Shown here: piece after piece, positions 1 to 7,883 of the stretch | Layout of the letters: every line of letters begins with the position of its first letter | Numbering within the stretch: the stretch's first letter is position 1 | From: Ruminococcaceae bacterium UBA3710 | Lineage (GTDB): Bacteria; Bacillota; Clostridia; Oscillospirales; Acutalibacteraceae | Length of the DNA: 8,788 bases | Reading direction: 5' to 3' | NCBI GenBank assembly: GCA_002371985.1 | Contig: DFHZ01000180.1 | Span: forward strand, 1 to 8,788 | Translations under genes and position numbers: made by a program | Notes under the pieces: generated by a model | Told to the model about the DNA's origin: nothing | Database searches by the model: none | Seen by the model: only the letters and a program-made list of their open reading frames with translations

Positions 1-813
1 TTTCATGTCATAAAGAATATCAGCGGCGGCAAGGTCTATAATATCGTTTTGGGTGAGGTAAAAGCCGAGCTTGAATATTCCAAATCACTGATTGATGAAT
101 TAAATGAAATTTGTAAAGGCAATGCGGCTTTTGAGGTTAAAAAATTATGCGACTTAATCATCATTACCGCAAAGGGAAAATCCGCTCATACAGCCAATGT
201 GGACGAATCCCGGAATGCGCTTGTTTTACTTAGCGATATGCTGGCAGGTTGTGAAAGCATACCTCAAATTGAAAGAGATATTCTCGGTGAAATCAGCCGT
301 TTGATAGGAAACGGTCACGGTATCGGCTTCGGAATAGAGCATACGGATAAAGATTTCGGGCAACTGATATGCTCCAACGGACTTATTCACACCGAAGATC
401 AAAAACTTGTTGTGGGCTTCGATATCAGGGCGGGAATATCCTTCGATACCGAAGATATAAAAGCAAATATATTGAAAGCAACCGGGAAGAATTGGGATGC
501 CCGATTCAAAAGAATTTCAAGAGGTTATTTGATCAATAATAACCTTCCTTGTGCAAAAATGATTTCTGATGTTTACGCTCAACTCACCGGAGATACTAAA
601 AAAGAGCCAAGGCTTACTTCGGGCGGCACTTATGCCAGAGCACTTTCCAACGCTTATGCCATCGGCACGGTAGATTACAACCTTGCAAAGCCGATAAATT
701 TGCCCGATGGCCACGGCGGCGTTCATCAGCCCGATGAAAAAATAAGTGTTGAAGGTTTTCTCGGCGCACTTAAAATCCTTGTTTGCCTGTTACTTGAATT
801 GGATAAGATATAA
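1..813 (+). CDS. M20-family metallodipeptidase (PepV-like), 3' part
   Basis: This is the C-terminal part of a zinc-dependent cytosolic M20 dipeptidase. The frame is open from the first base, so the gene begins upstream and about 270 residues are visible. In partial numbering, a lid/dimerisation-domain segment carries a GKSAH motif (His63), matching the interdomain histidine region of PepV. A GGTYAR motif follows at about residues 208-213, then GVHQPDE with His242, which corresponds to the last metal-ligand histidine of the family (AHQPNE in PepV-like enzymes). The N-terminal metal ligands and catalytic Glu would lie outside the window. A TTG at 49 is in frame but is not a credible start, because the coding sequence continues upstream of it. 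The gene ends 17 bases before the serine dehydratase gene, so co-transcription is likely. The family assignment is firm. The exact substrate (general dipeptides, Xaa-His or another amide) cannot be read from this part. Confidence 0.85.
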   Translation, partial: FHVIKNISGGKVYNIVLGEVKAELEYSKSLIDELNEICKGNAAFEVKKLCDLIIITAKGKSAHTANVDESRNALVLLSDMLAGCESIPQIERDILGEISRLIGNGHGIGFGIEHTDKDFGQLICSNGLIHTEDQKLVVGFDIRAGISFDTEDIKANILKATGKNWDARFKRISRGYLINNNLPCAKMISDVYAQLTGDTKKEPRLTSGGTYARALSNAYAIGTVDYNLAKPINLPDGHGGVHQPDEKISVEGFLGALKILVCLLLELDKI

Positions 814-830
814 CGGAATAAAGTGATAAT

Positions 831-2048
831 ATGCAATCATTAAAATATTTATATAGAATAGGCAGAGGTCCGTCATCTTCTCATACAATGGGTCCTTTTG
901 CCGCGGCAAAGCAATTCTTGGCAGAAAATCCAAGTGGCGAAGAATATAGAGCGGTACTTTACGGGTCACTGGCAAAAACAGGAAAAGGTCATATGACCGA
1001 CCGTGTTTTGTATGAAGTGTTTAGCGGAAACCGGTTTTCTGTGAAATTTGATGAAGAAACCGTTACCGAATTTCATCCCAATATGATGGATTTGATGGTT
1101 TTGGATGATAGAGGTCGGGTTGCTGTAAAAAAAAGGTATTATAGCATCGGCGGCGGGGAAATAATTGCTGAAGGCGAAACCAAGCGTGAACACCGGGAAA
1201 TATATAATTTTAATTCATTTTTTCAAATATCGGAGTATTGCCGAAAGAAAAATATTCGTATTTGGCAGTATGTGGAAGGATGTGAAGGAAAGGAAATATG
1301 GGAATATCTTAAAATCGTTTGGAAAGTAATGCAAAAGGCGATAGAACGAGGTCTTCAAACGGAGGGCATATTACATGGCGGGATCAGAACTCAAAGAAAA
1401 GCAAAATATTTGTTCAAACAAAGACATATTGACGAGACAGAAGAAACAAAAACAAACCGTTTGATTTGTGCTTATGCATACGCGGTCAGCGAAGAAAACG
1501 CTTCGGGCGGTGAGATCGTTACCGCACCGACTTGCGGCGCTTCCGGTGTTGTTCCGGCTGTTTTGAGATATCTTAAACAAAAGAAGAGCTTTTCTGATGA
1601 GCAGATTATTCATTCTCTTGCTACGGCTGGCATTATAGGCAACCTAATTAAGACAAATGCCTCTATAAGCGGTGCTGAATGCGGATGCCAAGCTGAAATA
1701 GGCACTGCCTGCGCAATGGCAGCGGCAGCCGCTGCAGAACTCTTTGAACTGGATATTGACCAAATTGAATATGCTGCGGAAATGTCTATCGAACACCATT
1801 TGGGGCTGACTTGCGACCCGATATTGGGTCTTGTTCAAATACCTTGTATTGAGAGAAATGCTATAGCGGCAATGAGAGCGTTGAATGCTGTAAATCTTGC
1901 TGATTTTTTAGCAGATTCAAGAAAAATCAGTTTTGATATGATAGTGGATACAATGTACGAAACCGGAAAAGATCTAAAAGTTATTTATCGTGAAACCGCT
2001 GAAGGTGGCATGGCAAAAAAATATTTTAAGGAATTAGAGCGACAATGA
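831..2048 (+). CDS. sdaA: L-serine dehydratase, iron-sulfur dependent, single chain
   Basis: This enzyme deaminates L-serine to pyruvate and ammonia using an oxygen-sensitive [4Fe-4S] cluster in the cytoplasm. At 405 residues the beta and alpha domains are fused in one chain, somewhat shorter than the roughly 450 residues usual for single-chain enzymes. The N-terminus has the signature [13 protein letters not shown]. The alpha domain carries TAPTCGASG (Cys235), [14 protein letters not shown] (Cys284, 286, 294) and [14 protein letters not shown] (Cys328, 339). The spacing Cys286-42-Cys328-11-Cys339 matches the three cluster cysteines of the Legionella enzyme as I remember them (343, 385, 396). 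The C-terminus ends in a charged [10 protein letters not shown] instead of the usual tail ending in or near a cysteine. Only a weak ribosome site (AAAGTGAT) precedes the ATG, but the conserved N-terminus fixes the start. The stop overlaps the uxaB start (ATGA), implying translational coupling. Why it sits with uronate genes is unclear. Confidence 0.93.
   Translation: MQSLKYLYRIGRGPSSSHTMGPFAAAKQFLAENPSGEEYRAVLYGSLAKTGKGHMTDRVLYEVFSGNRFSVKFDEETVTEFHPNMMDLMVLDDRGRVAVKKRYYSIGGGEIIAEGETKREHREIYNFNSFFQISEYCRKKNIRIWQYVEGCEGKEIWEYLKIVWKVMQKAIERGLQTEGILHGGIRTQRKAKYLFKQRHIDETEETKTNRLICAYAYAVSEENASGGEIVTAPTCGASGVVPAVLRYLKQKKSFSDEQIIHSLATAGIIGNLIKTNASISGAECGCQAEIGTACAMAAAAAAELFELDIDQIEYAAEMSIEHHLGLTCDPILGLVQIPCIERNAIAAMRALNAVNLADFLADSRKISFDMIVDTMYETGKDLKVIYRETAEGGMAKKYFKELERQ
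2028..2033 (+). promoter_or_regulatory. Ribosome binding site for uxaB inside sdaA
   Basis: AAGGAA lies 11 bases before the uxaB ATG at 2045 and is wholly inside the last codons of sdaA. Together with the ATGA stop/start overlap, this suggests that uxaB translation depends on ribosomes finishing sdaA. The unusual charged C-terminus of SdaA is encoded here, so the site may have shaped it; that last point is inference. Confidence 0.5.
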
Positions 2049-3493
2049 GTATTAAAGGGATAGCTGAAAAAAACGAATTACCAATAAAGATATTACAGTT
2101 CGGCGAGGGAAATTTTCTCCGTGCGTTTGTGGACTGGATGATAGATATAGCAAACGAAAATGGTGCTTTTGACGGCGATATCGCCATAGTAAAGCCAATA
2201 TCATTCGGAAGTCTTGATGCTTTTAAAGAGCAGAACAATCTCTATACAGTATTGCTTCGTGGTAAAGAAAACGGCAAGGTTGTTAATGATAGCCGTATCA
2301 TTACTTCGGTTTCTAAAGCACTTGACTGTAAAGACGATTATGACGAGTATATGTCCTTGGCTAAATTAGATACACTTCGCTTTGTTGTGTCTAATACAAC
2401 CGAGGCGGGTATTGTTTTAGATAAAAACGATACCTTTCAGAGATTGCCTAATACATACCCGGGTAAACTCACAAAATTCCTTTACGAAAGATATAATGCG
2501 TTTTCTGGGGCTAAGGATAAGGGTTTAATCATTCTCCCCGTCGAACTTATCGAGGATAACGGCGGTAAACTGAAAGAGTGTGTCCTTGCTCTTTCAAAAA
2601 TATGGAATTTGCCAACGGAATTCTTAAATTGGATAGAAGAAAGCAATGTATTCTGTTCTACTCTTGTGGATAGAATTGTTACAGGTTACCCGAGAGGTTA
2701 TGCGGATAAGGTTTGCGAAGAATTAGGCTATGAAGATAAACTTGTGGATATAGGCGAGCCGTTTGCACTTTGGGTAATAGAAAGCGAAAAGGATATAAGC
2801 GACGAACTGCCTCTTGACAAAATCGGTCTGCCTGTTGTATTTACAAATAATCAAAAACCATACCGTGAAAGAAAGGTAAGGGTGCTTAACGGTGCGCATA
2901 CTTCGAGTGTGCTTGCAGCCTATCTTTACGGGCTTGATATAGTTAGGGATTGTATGGCAGACGATGTAATGGGCAAATATATCCGTAAGGTAGTTTTGGA
3001 AGAAATTGTACCGCAGGTAAATCTTCCTATTGAGGAAGTAAAAGCTTTTGCAAATTCGGTGTTTGAAAGATTTGAAAATCCGTTTATAGACCACGCTTTA
3101 TTGTCCATTTCGCTCAATTCGGTTTCAAAATGGAAAGCGAGAGTTTTACCTTCATTTAAGGACTATGTAAAAAATAACGACAAATTACCAAAGCTTATAA
3201 CATTTTCCTTTGCTTCGCTACTTGCATTTTATTCCTCAAGTGATTTAAGAGATGACGGATTGTATGCCAAAAGAGCCAACGGAGATGAATATATAATTCA
3301 TGATGATAAAACGGTTCTTGAATTTTTCGCAGATAATATCGGCAAAGATACCTTTATAGAAAATGCGTGTAAAAATACTGCCTTTTGGGGCGAGGATTTA
3401 AGTGAATATAAAGGCTTTGTCAATACCGTTAGATTTTGGTATGAAAAATTAATGACAAGTGTGGGCGAAGCACTTAACGAAGTTTTAGGATAG
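2045..3493 (+). CDS. uxaB: Tagaturonate reductase (altronate oxidoreductase)
   Basis: This enzyme reduces D-tagaturonate to D-altronate with NADH, the second step of galacturonate catabolism in the cytoplasm. It is 482 residues long, the normal size for UxaB in the polyol-specific long-chain (mannitol) dehydrogenase family. The N-terminal Rossmann domain opens with LQFGEGNFLRAFVDWMID (residues about 14-31). The C-terminal catalytic domain carries RERKVRVLNGAHTS, in which Lys277, Asn282 and His285 form the family's K-x4-N-x2-H active-site motif. UxaB and fructuronate reductase UxuB are related. Assignment to UxaB rests on the NGAHT motif and on the uxaA/uxaC neighbours. It starts four bases inside sdaA and ends 10 bases before rhaM. 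No truncation or frame disruption is seen. Confidence 0.94.
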   Translation: MSIKGIAEKNELPIKILQFGEGNFLRAFVDWMIDIANENGAFDGDIAIVKPISFGSLDAFKEQNNLYTVLLRGKENGKVVNDSRIITSVSKALDCKDDYDEYMSLAKLDTLRFVVSNTTEAGIVLDKNDTFQRLPNTYPGKLTKFLYERYNAFSGAKDKGLIILPVELIEDNGGKLKECVLALSKIWNLPTEFLNWIEESNVFCSTLVDRIVTGYPRGYADKVCEELGYEDKLVDIGEPFALWVIESEKDISDELPLDKIGLPVVFTNNQKPYRERKVRVLNGAHTSSVLAAYLYGLDIVRDCMADDVMGKYIRKVVLEEIVPQVNLPIEEVKAFANSVFERFENPFIDHALLSISLNSVSKWKARVLPSFKDYVKNNDKLPKLITFSFASLLAFYSSSDLRDDGLYAKRANGDEYIIHDDKTVLEFFADNIGKDTFIENACKNTAFWGEDLSEYKGFVNTVRFWYEKLMTSVGEALNEVLG

Positions 3494-3503
3494 AGGAAAA
3501 ATA

Positions 3504-3821
3504 ATGGAAAAATATGCTTGGAAGGCATCTTTCAAAGAGGGTTGTAAAGAAGAATACTGTAAACGCCATAACGAGATATGGCCGGAAATGATTGAGGTAT
3601 TAAAGGCGGCTGGAATCAAGAATTACACCATTTGGAATACGGGGAATGAACTGTTTGGATATTATGAGTGTGAAAATGGCATCGAATTTGCGGCAAAGAT
3701 ACAAAGCGAAAGCCCAGTTGTAAAAAGATGGGATGAATACATGAAGGATATTCTTGTGATGGAGATGGATCCTGTAACAAAGGCTCAACCGCTCCTTGAA
3801 AAGATATTCGAGTTGGATTAG
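3504..3821 (+). CDS. rhaM: L-rhamnose mutarotase family protein
   Basis: Members of this family interconvert alpha and beta anomers of L-rhamnose. At 105 residues it matches the length of E. coli RhaM (104). It has the expected Tyr18 and catalytic His22 within YCKRHNEIWPEM, followed by the conserved NYTIWN, GNELFGYYEC, SPVVKRWDEYM and C-terminal PLLEKIFELD segments. AGAGG lies just upstream of the ATG and overlaps the uxaB stop codon. The gene sits between uxaB and uxaA, with 10-base gaps on both sides. No rhamnose isomerase, kinase or aldolase is visible in the window, so the substrate could be rhamnose released from rhamnogalacturonan, or another sugar such as a uronate. A decayed second copy lies at 7884-8101. 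The family call is firm; the substrate in this operon is open. Confidence 0.93.
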   Translation: MEKYAWKASFKEGCKEEYCKRHNEIWPEMIEVLKAAGIKNYTIWNTGNELFGYYECENGIEFAAKIQSESPVVKRWDEYMKDILVMEMDPVTKAQPLLEKIFELD

Positions 3822-3831
3822 AGGTACTTAA

Positions 3832-5310
3832 ATGAAGTGTATAAGAATACACCCGACGGATAGCGTAGCCGTAGCAACCGAAAATCTGAAAACGAAAGAA
3901 ACTGTTACGGTAGACGGAAAAGAAATTATACTTTTAAATGACATACCCGCCGGGCACAAATTTGCCTTAAAGGATATAACAAGAAGTGAGAACATAATAA
4001 AGTATGCTTATCCTATAGGTCGTGCAAAATGCGATATAAGAAAAGGAGAGCATATTCATAACCATAATATAAAGTCAAACCTTTCGGATTTGCTTAACTA
4101 CGAATATAAACCGAACTTTAAAGAGAAAAAACAGGAACCGGCAAAAACCTTTAAGGGATATATAAGACCTGACGGAAAAGTCGGTATCAGAAATGAAATA
4201 TGGATAATACCGACTGTCGGCTGTGTTAATTCTATAGTCAAAGAAATAGAAAACAGAACGCAGAAATACAAAACCGAAAATATAGACGGCATATATTCAT
4301 ATAATCATCCTTACGGGTGTTCGCAACTTGGCGGAGATATGCAGAACACACTAAAATTTCTTGCAGGACTTATAAATCACCCTAACGCTTTTGCAGTTTT
4401 GGTGGTAGGCTTGGGCTGTGAAAACGGAAGTATAGATGAACTTAAAAAAGTACTCGGCAATTACGATGAAAGCAGAGTGAAATTTCTTGTAGCACAAGAC
4501 TGTGAAGACGAGATTGGCGAGGGCCTAAGTATAATAAAGGAACTTACTCTAAAAGCAGATAAATGCAAAAGAGAAACCTGTTCGGTAAGCGACCTTGTAA
4601 TAGGTCTTAAATGCGGAGGGTCGGACGGTTTTTCGGGGATAACTGCCAATCCATTGCTCGGTTCTTTTTCGGATAGAATAATAGCACAGGGTGGAAGTAC
4701 GATACTTACCGAAGTACCGGAAATGTTCGGTGCGGAAACAATTCTTATGAACCGTTGCAGAACCGAAAAAGAGTTCAATAAAACGGTTGACCTTATAAAT
4801 AACTTTAAAAAGTATTTTATGCGATACGGTGAAAAAGTAGACGAAAACCCGTCGCCCGGAAATAAAGAGGGTGGAATTACTACACTTGAAGATAAATCGC
4901 TCGGTTGCGTCCAAAAGGGCGGTACCGCACCGGTTGAGGATGTTTTAAACTACGGCGAACAGATAAAGAAAAAAGGTTTATCACTTCTTCAGGCACCGGG
5001 AAATGATCTTGTTGCGTCAAATGCACTTGTAGTGTCGGGTTGCCAACTTGTGCTTTTTACAACCGGCAGGGGAACACCGTTTGGTTGTCCTGTGCCGACA
5101 ATTAAGATTTCAAGCAATACTCCGCTTTATAACAAAAAGAAAACTTGGATAGACTTTAATGCAGGGCAGCTGCTTGAAGATAAAGAAATGCCCGAACTGA
5201 CCGGTGAGTTTTTGGAATTTGTGCTTGATATATGTTCGGGAAAAACTGCAAAATCCGAAATGATTGACAAAACCGAACTTGCTATATTTAAAGACGGAGT
5301 AACATTATAG
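3832..5310 (+). CDS. uxaA: Altronate dehydratase
   Basis: This metal-dependent dehydratase removes water from D-altronate to give 2-keto-3-deoxygluconate, the third step of galacturonate breakdown in the cytoplasm. It is 492 residues long, close to the E. coli enzyme (about 495). Residues about 1-85 form the N-terminal SAF-type domain (with AGHKFALKDI and GEHIHNHN). The galactarate/altronate dehydratase core starts near Phe107 with FKGYIRPDGKVGIRNEIW. Conserved cysteine-bearing motifs follow: NHPYGCSQLGGD (Cys163), GLGCENG (Cys196) and LKCGGSDGFSG (Cys261). The segment near residues 420-430, TTGRGTPFGCPVPT, is also typical. The related galactarate dehydratase GarD shares this fold, but uxaB and uxaC on either side favour UxaA. 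The gene ends 9 bases before uxaC. Confidence 0.95.
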   Translation: MKCIRIHPTDSVAVATENLKTKETVTVDGKEIILLNDIPAGHKFALKDITRSENIIKYAYPIGRAKCDIRKGEHIHNHNIKSNLSDLLNYEYKPNFKEKKQEPAKTFKGYIRPDGKVGIRNEIWIIPTVGCVNSIVKEIENRTQKYKTENIDGIYSYNHPYGCSQLGGDMQNTLKFLAGLINHPNAFAVLVVGLGCENGSIDELKKVLGNYDESRVKFLVAQDCEDEIGEGLSIIKELTLKADKCKRETCSVSDLVIGLKCGGSDGFSGITANPLLGSFSDRIIAQGGSTILTEVPEMFGAETILMNRCRTEKEFNKTVDLINNFKKYFMRYGEKVDENPSPGNKEGGITTLEDKSLGCVQKGGTAPVEDVLNYGEQIKKKGLSLLQAPGNDLVASNALVVSGCQLVLFTTGRGTPFGCPVPTIKISSNTPLYNKKKTWIDFNAGQLLEDKEMPELTGEFLEFVLDICSGKTAKSEMIDKTELAIFKDGVTL

Positions 5311-5319
5311 GAGAAAACA

Positions 5320-6543
5320 ATGGGAATTATAACAGATACATTTATGCTTAAAAACAAAACAGCAGAAAGACTTTACTTCGAGTATGCAAAAGATATGCCG
5401 ATTATAGACTACCATTGTCATTTATCCCCTAAAATGATTGCAGAAGATTATCACTTTAAAAATGCTTACGATTTGTTTTTAGGTGGCGACCATTATAAAT
5501 GGCGTCAAATGCGTTCAAACGGTATAGATGAAAATATGATAACAGGCGATGGCGATGAATACGAAAAATGGCTTGGTTTTGCCCGTACAATGCCACTTCT
5601 TATTGGTAATCCGCTATATCATTGGACGGCACTTGAACTTAAACGCTATTTTGATATAGATTTACCGCTTAATGAGAAAAACGCCAAAGAAATATGGGAT
5701 ATATGCAACGAAAAATTAAAAGACGATAGTTTTTCTGCCAAAAATCTTATAAGGCGTTCAAATGTTGAAGTTATATGCACAACAGATAACCCTTATGATG
5801 ATTTGCGCTATCACGAGCAGTTAAAAGATTTCGGTACAAAGGTAATACCAGCTTTTAGACCTGATCTTACCGATATAAAAAGCGATATAACCTTGCGTAT
5901 GGATTATTTTAATGACCATGGATGCAAACTCTCCGACCATGCCATAGACGAGTTAAATGATGATGTAATCGAAAAAATGGTATTTTTGGGTAGGGAGTAT
6001 GCCAAGCGCGGTTGGGCAATGCAACTTCATATAGGTGCAATGCGCAATAACAATACACGGATGTTTGAAAAAATGGGTGCAGATACAGGTTTTGATTCGG
6101 TGAACGATTTTGAGATTGCAAAGGGAATTTCAAAACTTTTAGATACACTTGAAAAAGAAGACGTACTTCCAAAGACAATACTTTATTGTCTTAATCCAAA
6201 AGATAATTATGTTTTGGGTACAATGATCGGAAATTTCCAAAAGGGTCCTACACCGGGCAAACTTCAATTTGGCTCGGGCTGGTGGTTCAATGATAACCGT
6301 GACGGTATGGAGGAGCAGTTAAAGGCACTTGCAAATCTGGGTTGTCTCGGGAAATTTATAGGCATGCTTACCGATTCACGCAGTTTTGTGTCATACCCAA
6401 GACATGAGTATTTCAGACGAATACTTTGTAATCTCTTGGGCAAATGGGTAGAAGCGGGGGAGTATCCCACTGATTATGAAGCACTTAAAGGCATTGTGGA
6501 GGGAATATCGTATCGTAATGCAAAAGAATACTTTGTATTTTAA
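5320..6543 (+). CDS. uxaC: Uronate isomerase, compact form
   Basis: This enzyme isomerises D-galacturonate to D-tagaturonate, and D-glucuronate to D-fructuronate, as the entry step of the pathway. It is an amidohydrolase-superfamily TIM barrel with metal-ligand motif DYHCHL (His32, His34). Further family motifs are GDHYKWRQMRSNG, NPLYHWTALEL, MQLHIGAMRNNNTRMF, PKTILYCLNPKDN, FGSGWWFND and LTDSRSFVSYPRHEYFRRIL. At 407 residues it is about 60 shorter than the usual 466-470. Against the E. coli sequence as I recall it, the shortening falls in two places: after FRPD (residue 182), about 27 residues, and after SDHAID (residue 210), about 28 residues. The flanking motifs are intact and the frame is continuous, so it looks like a natural compact variant. 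A good AGGAGA site at 5309-5314 precedes the start. Confidence 0.95.
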   Translation: MGIITDTFMLKNKTAERLYFEYAKDMPIIDYHCHLSPKMIAEDYHFKNAYDLFLGGDHYKWRQMRSNGIDENMITGDGDEYEKWLGFARTMPLLIGNPLYHWTALELKRYFDIDLPLNEKNAKEIWDICNEKLKDDSFSAKNLIRRSNVEVICTTDNPYDDLRYHEQLKDFGTKVIPAFRPDLTDIKSDITLRMDYFNDHGCKLSDHAIDELNDDVIEKMVFLGREYAKRGWAMQLHIGAMRNNNTRMFEKMGADTGFDSVNDFEIAKGISKLLDTLEKEDVLPKTILYCLNPKDNYVLGTMIGNFQKGPTPGKLQFGSGWWFNDNRDGMEEQLKALANLGCLGKFIGMLTDSRSFVSYPRHEYFRRILCNLLGKWVEAGEYPTDYEALKGIVEGISYRNAKEYFVF

Positions 6544-6599
6544 TACATAATAAACTTCTTTATATTTTGTAATGCTATGATTTAAAGGGTGAATATACT

Positions 6600-7868
6600 A
6601 TGAGCAAAATGGAAATTTTTCCGGATGGCACACCAATTGATAAATGGTTTTATGAAATACCAAATGCTGCTGAAAATATTGTTGGGGAAAAGTATTTAAT
6701 TACTGAATATGGAATTAAAGATGACGGAAAAGTCTATACCGAACAAATTCAAGCCTTAATAAATACTATTTCTTCTAATGGTGGCGGTGTTTTAGTTGTA
6801 CCAAAAGGAACATACATTACAGGGGCTTTGTTTTTTAAACAAAATGTGAATTTACTTCTTGAGGAAGATGCTGTTTTAAAGGGCAGTAATGATATTTCAG
6901 ATTATCCGGTTGGCAATACGCGAATCGAGGGTGAAAACTGTTTGTATTTTCCTGCACTGGTCAATGCAGATGGGCTTAATGGTTTCAAGATATTTGGTAA
7001 AGGAACGATAGACGGAAACGGACAAAAAGCATGGAAGGCGTTTTGGGCACGCCGAGAATGGAACCCGGAATGCACGAATAAAGATGAACAACGACCAAGA
7101 TTGTTATTTTTGTCTAACTGTACAGATGCGGTTATAATAGGAATCAGTTTAATAAATTCACAGTTTTGGGCTGCACATTTTTATAAATGCAAAAGAGCAA
7201 AAATAATTGACTGTAGATTTTTTTCACCAAGACTACCTATAGCGGCTCCAAGCACAGACGCAATTGATATTGATGCCTGTTCTGATGTTCTTGTGAAAAA
7301 TTGCGTGTTTGATGTAAACGATGATGCGATTGCACTTAAAGGCGGAAAAGGGCTGTCTGCTGATACGAATCCCGAAAACGGAATTAACGAAAGAATTATT
7401 GTTGAGGATTGTCTTTATAAGTTTTGCCATGGTTGCTTGACCTGTGGCTCAGAATCAATACATAACAGAAATATAATTGTCAGAAGAATAAAAGTTAAAG
7501 ATGCTATCAATCTGTTATGGTTAAAGATGCGCCCGGATACACCGCAACTTTATGAATACATACACATTGAATCTGTCAAAGGGCATGTTGAAAACCTTTT
7601 GAATATTAACCCATGGACTCAGTTTTTGGATTTAAAAAGAAAAAAAGATATTCCTCTTTCGTATTCAAGTCATGTCATGGTTAAGGATTGTAATATAGAT
7701 TGCGATTTCTTTCTGAATGTTAAAGCCGATGAATCACAGTACATTTTATCGGATTTTACTTTTGAAGATTTACAGATCAAAACAAAAACAAGCGGTCTTG
7801 AAAAAAATGGTATTAAAAATCTGCAAATGAACAATGTTTTTTTAATGAATAAAGTATCCTTATATTAA
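6600..7868 (+). CDS. Glycoside hydrolase family 28 (polygalacturonase-like), cytoplasmic
   Basis: This is a right-handed beta-helix glycosidase of GH28, the family of polygalacturonases and rhamnogalacturonan hydrolases, which act by inversion. It has 422 residues. The N-terminal YGIKDDGKVYTEQIQALI and GGGVLVVPKGTYITGALFFK are typical of bacterial members. Catalytic acids are seen in STDAIDID (Asp220, replacing NTD), NDDAIALK (Asp241, Asp242) and CHG (His277, replacing GHG). The usual RIK substrate-binding motif appears as WLK at residues 307-309, so the arginine is missing. No signal peptide or membrane segment is present, so it probably acts in the cytoplasm on imported oligosaccharides. 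AAAGGGTG upstream serves as ribosome site, and 56 bases separate it from uxaC, more than elsewhere in the operon. A likely role is exo-cleavage of pectin fragments to supply galacturonate. The exact substrate is unknown and the altered motif argues against a plain polygalacturonase. Confidence 0.88.
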   Translation: MSKMEIFPDGTPIDKWFYEIPNAAENIVGEKYLITEYGIKDDGKVYTEQIQALINTISSNGGGVLVVPKGTYITGALFFKQNVNLLLEEDAVLKGSNDISDYPVGNTRIEGENCLYFPALVNADGLNGFKIFGKGTIDGNGQKAWKAFWARREWNPECTNKDEQRPRLLFLSNCTDAVIIGISLINSQFWAAHFYKCKRAKIIDCRFFSPRLPIAAPSTDAIDIDACSDVLVKNCVFDVNDDAIALKGGKGLSADTNPENGINERIIVEDCLYKFCHGCLTCGSESIHNRNIIVRRIKVKDAINLLWLKMRPDTPQLYEYIHIESVKGHVENLLNINPWTQFLDLKRKKDIPLSYSSHVMVKDCNIDCDFFLNVKADESQYILSDFTFEDLQIKTKTSGLEKNGIKNLQMNNVFLMNKVSLY

Positions 7869-7883
7869 TAAGTTACAGGTAGG

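Noticed and set aside
49..51. TTG as a start codon of the M20 peptidase
   Set aside because: The same frame is open and protein-like from base 1, and the family needs an N-terminal catalytic domain before this point, so the gene is cut by the window edge.
2723..3094. Antisense open frame of 123 residues within uxaB
   Set aside because: It lies wholly over a well-recognised gene, has no ribosome site or family resemblance, and has a composition typical of a shadow frame. The same holds for the other antisense frames, such as 4549-4914 over uxaA.
5320..6543. Frameshift or assembly error as the cause of the short UxaC
   Set aside because: One continuous frame carries every family motif in order. 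Two separate in-frame losses are not what sequencing errors produce.
6573..6581. Extended -10-like TGCTATGAT before GH28
   Set aside because: No convincing -35 exists, and transcription would start about base 6588, inside the GH28 ribosome site, leaving a poor leader.
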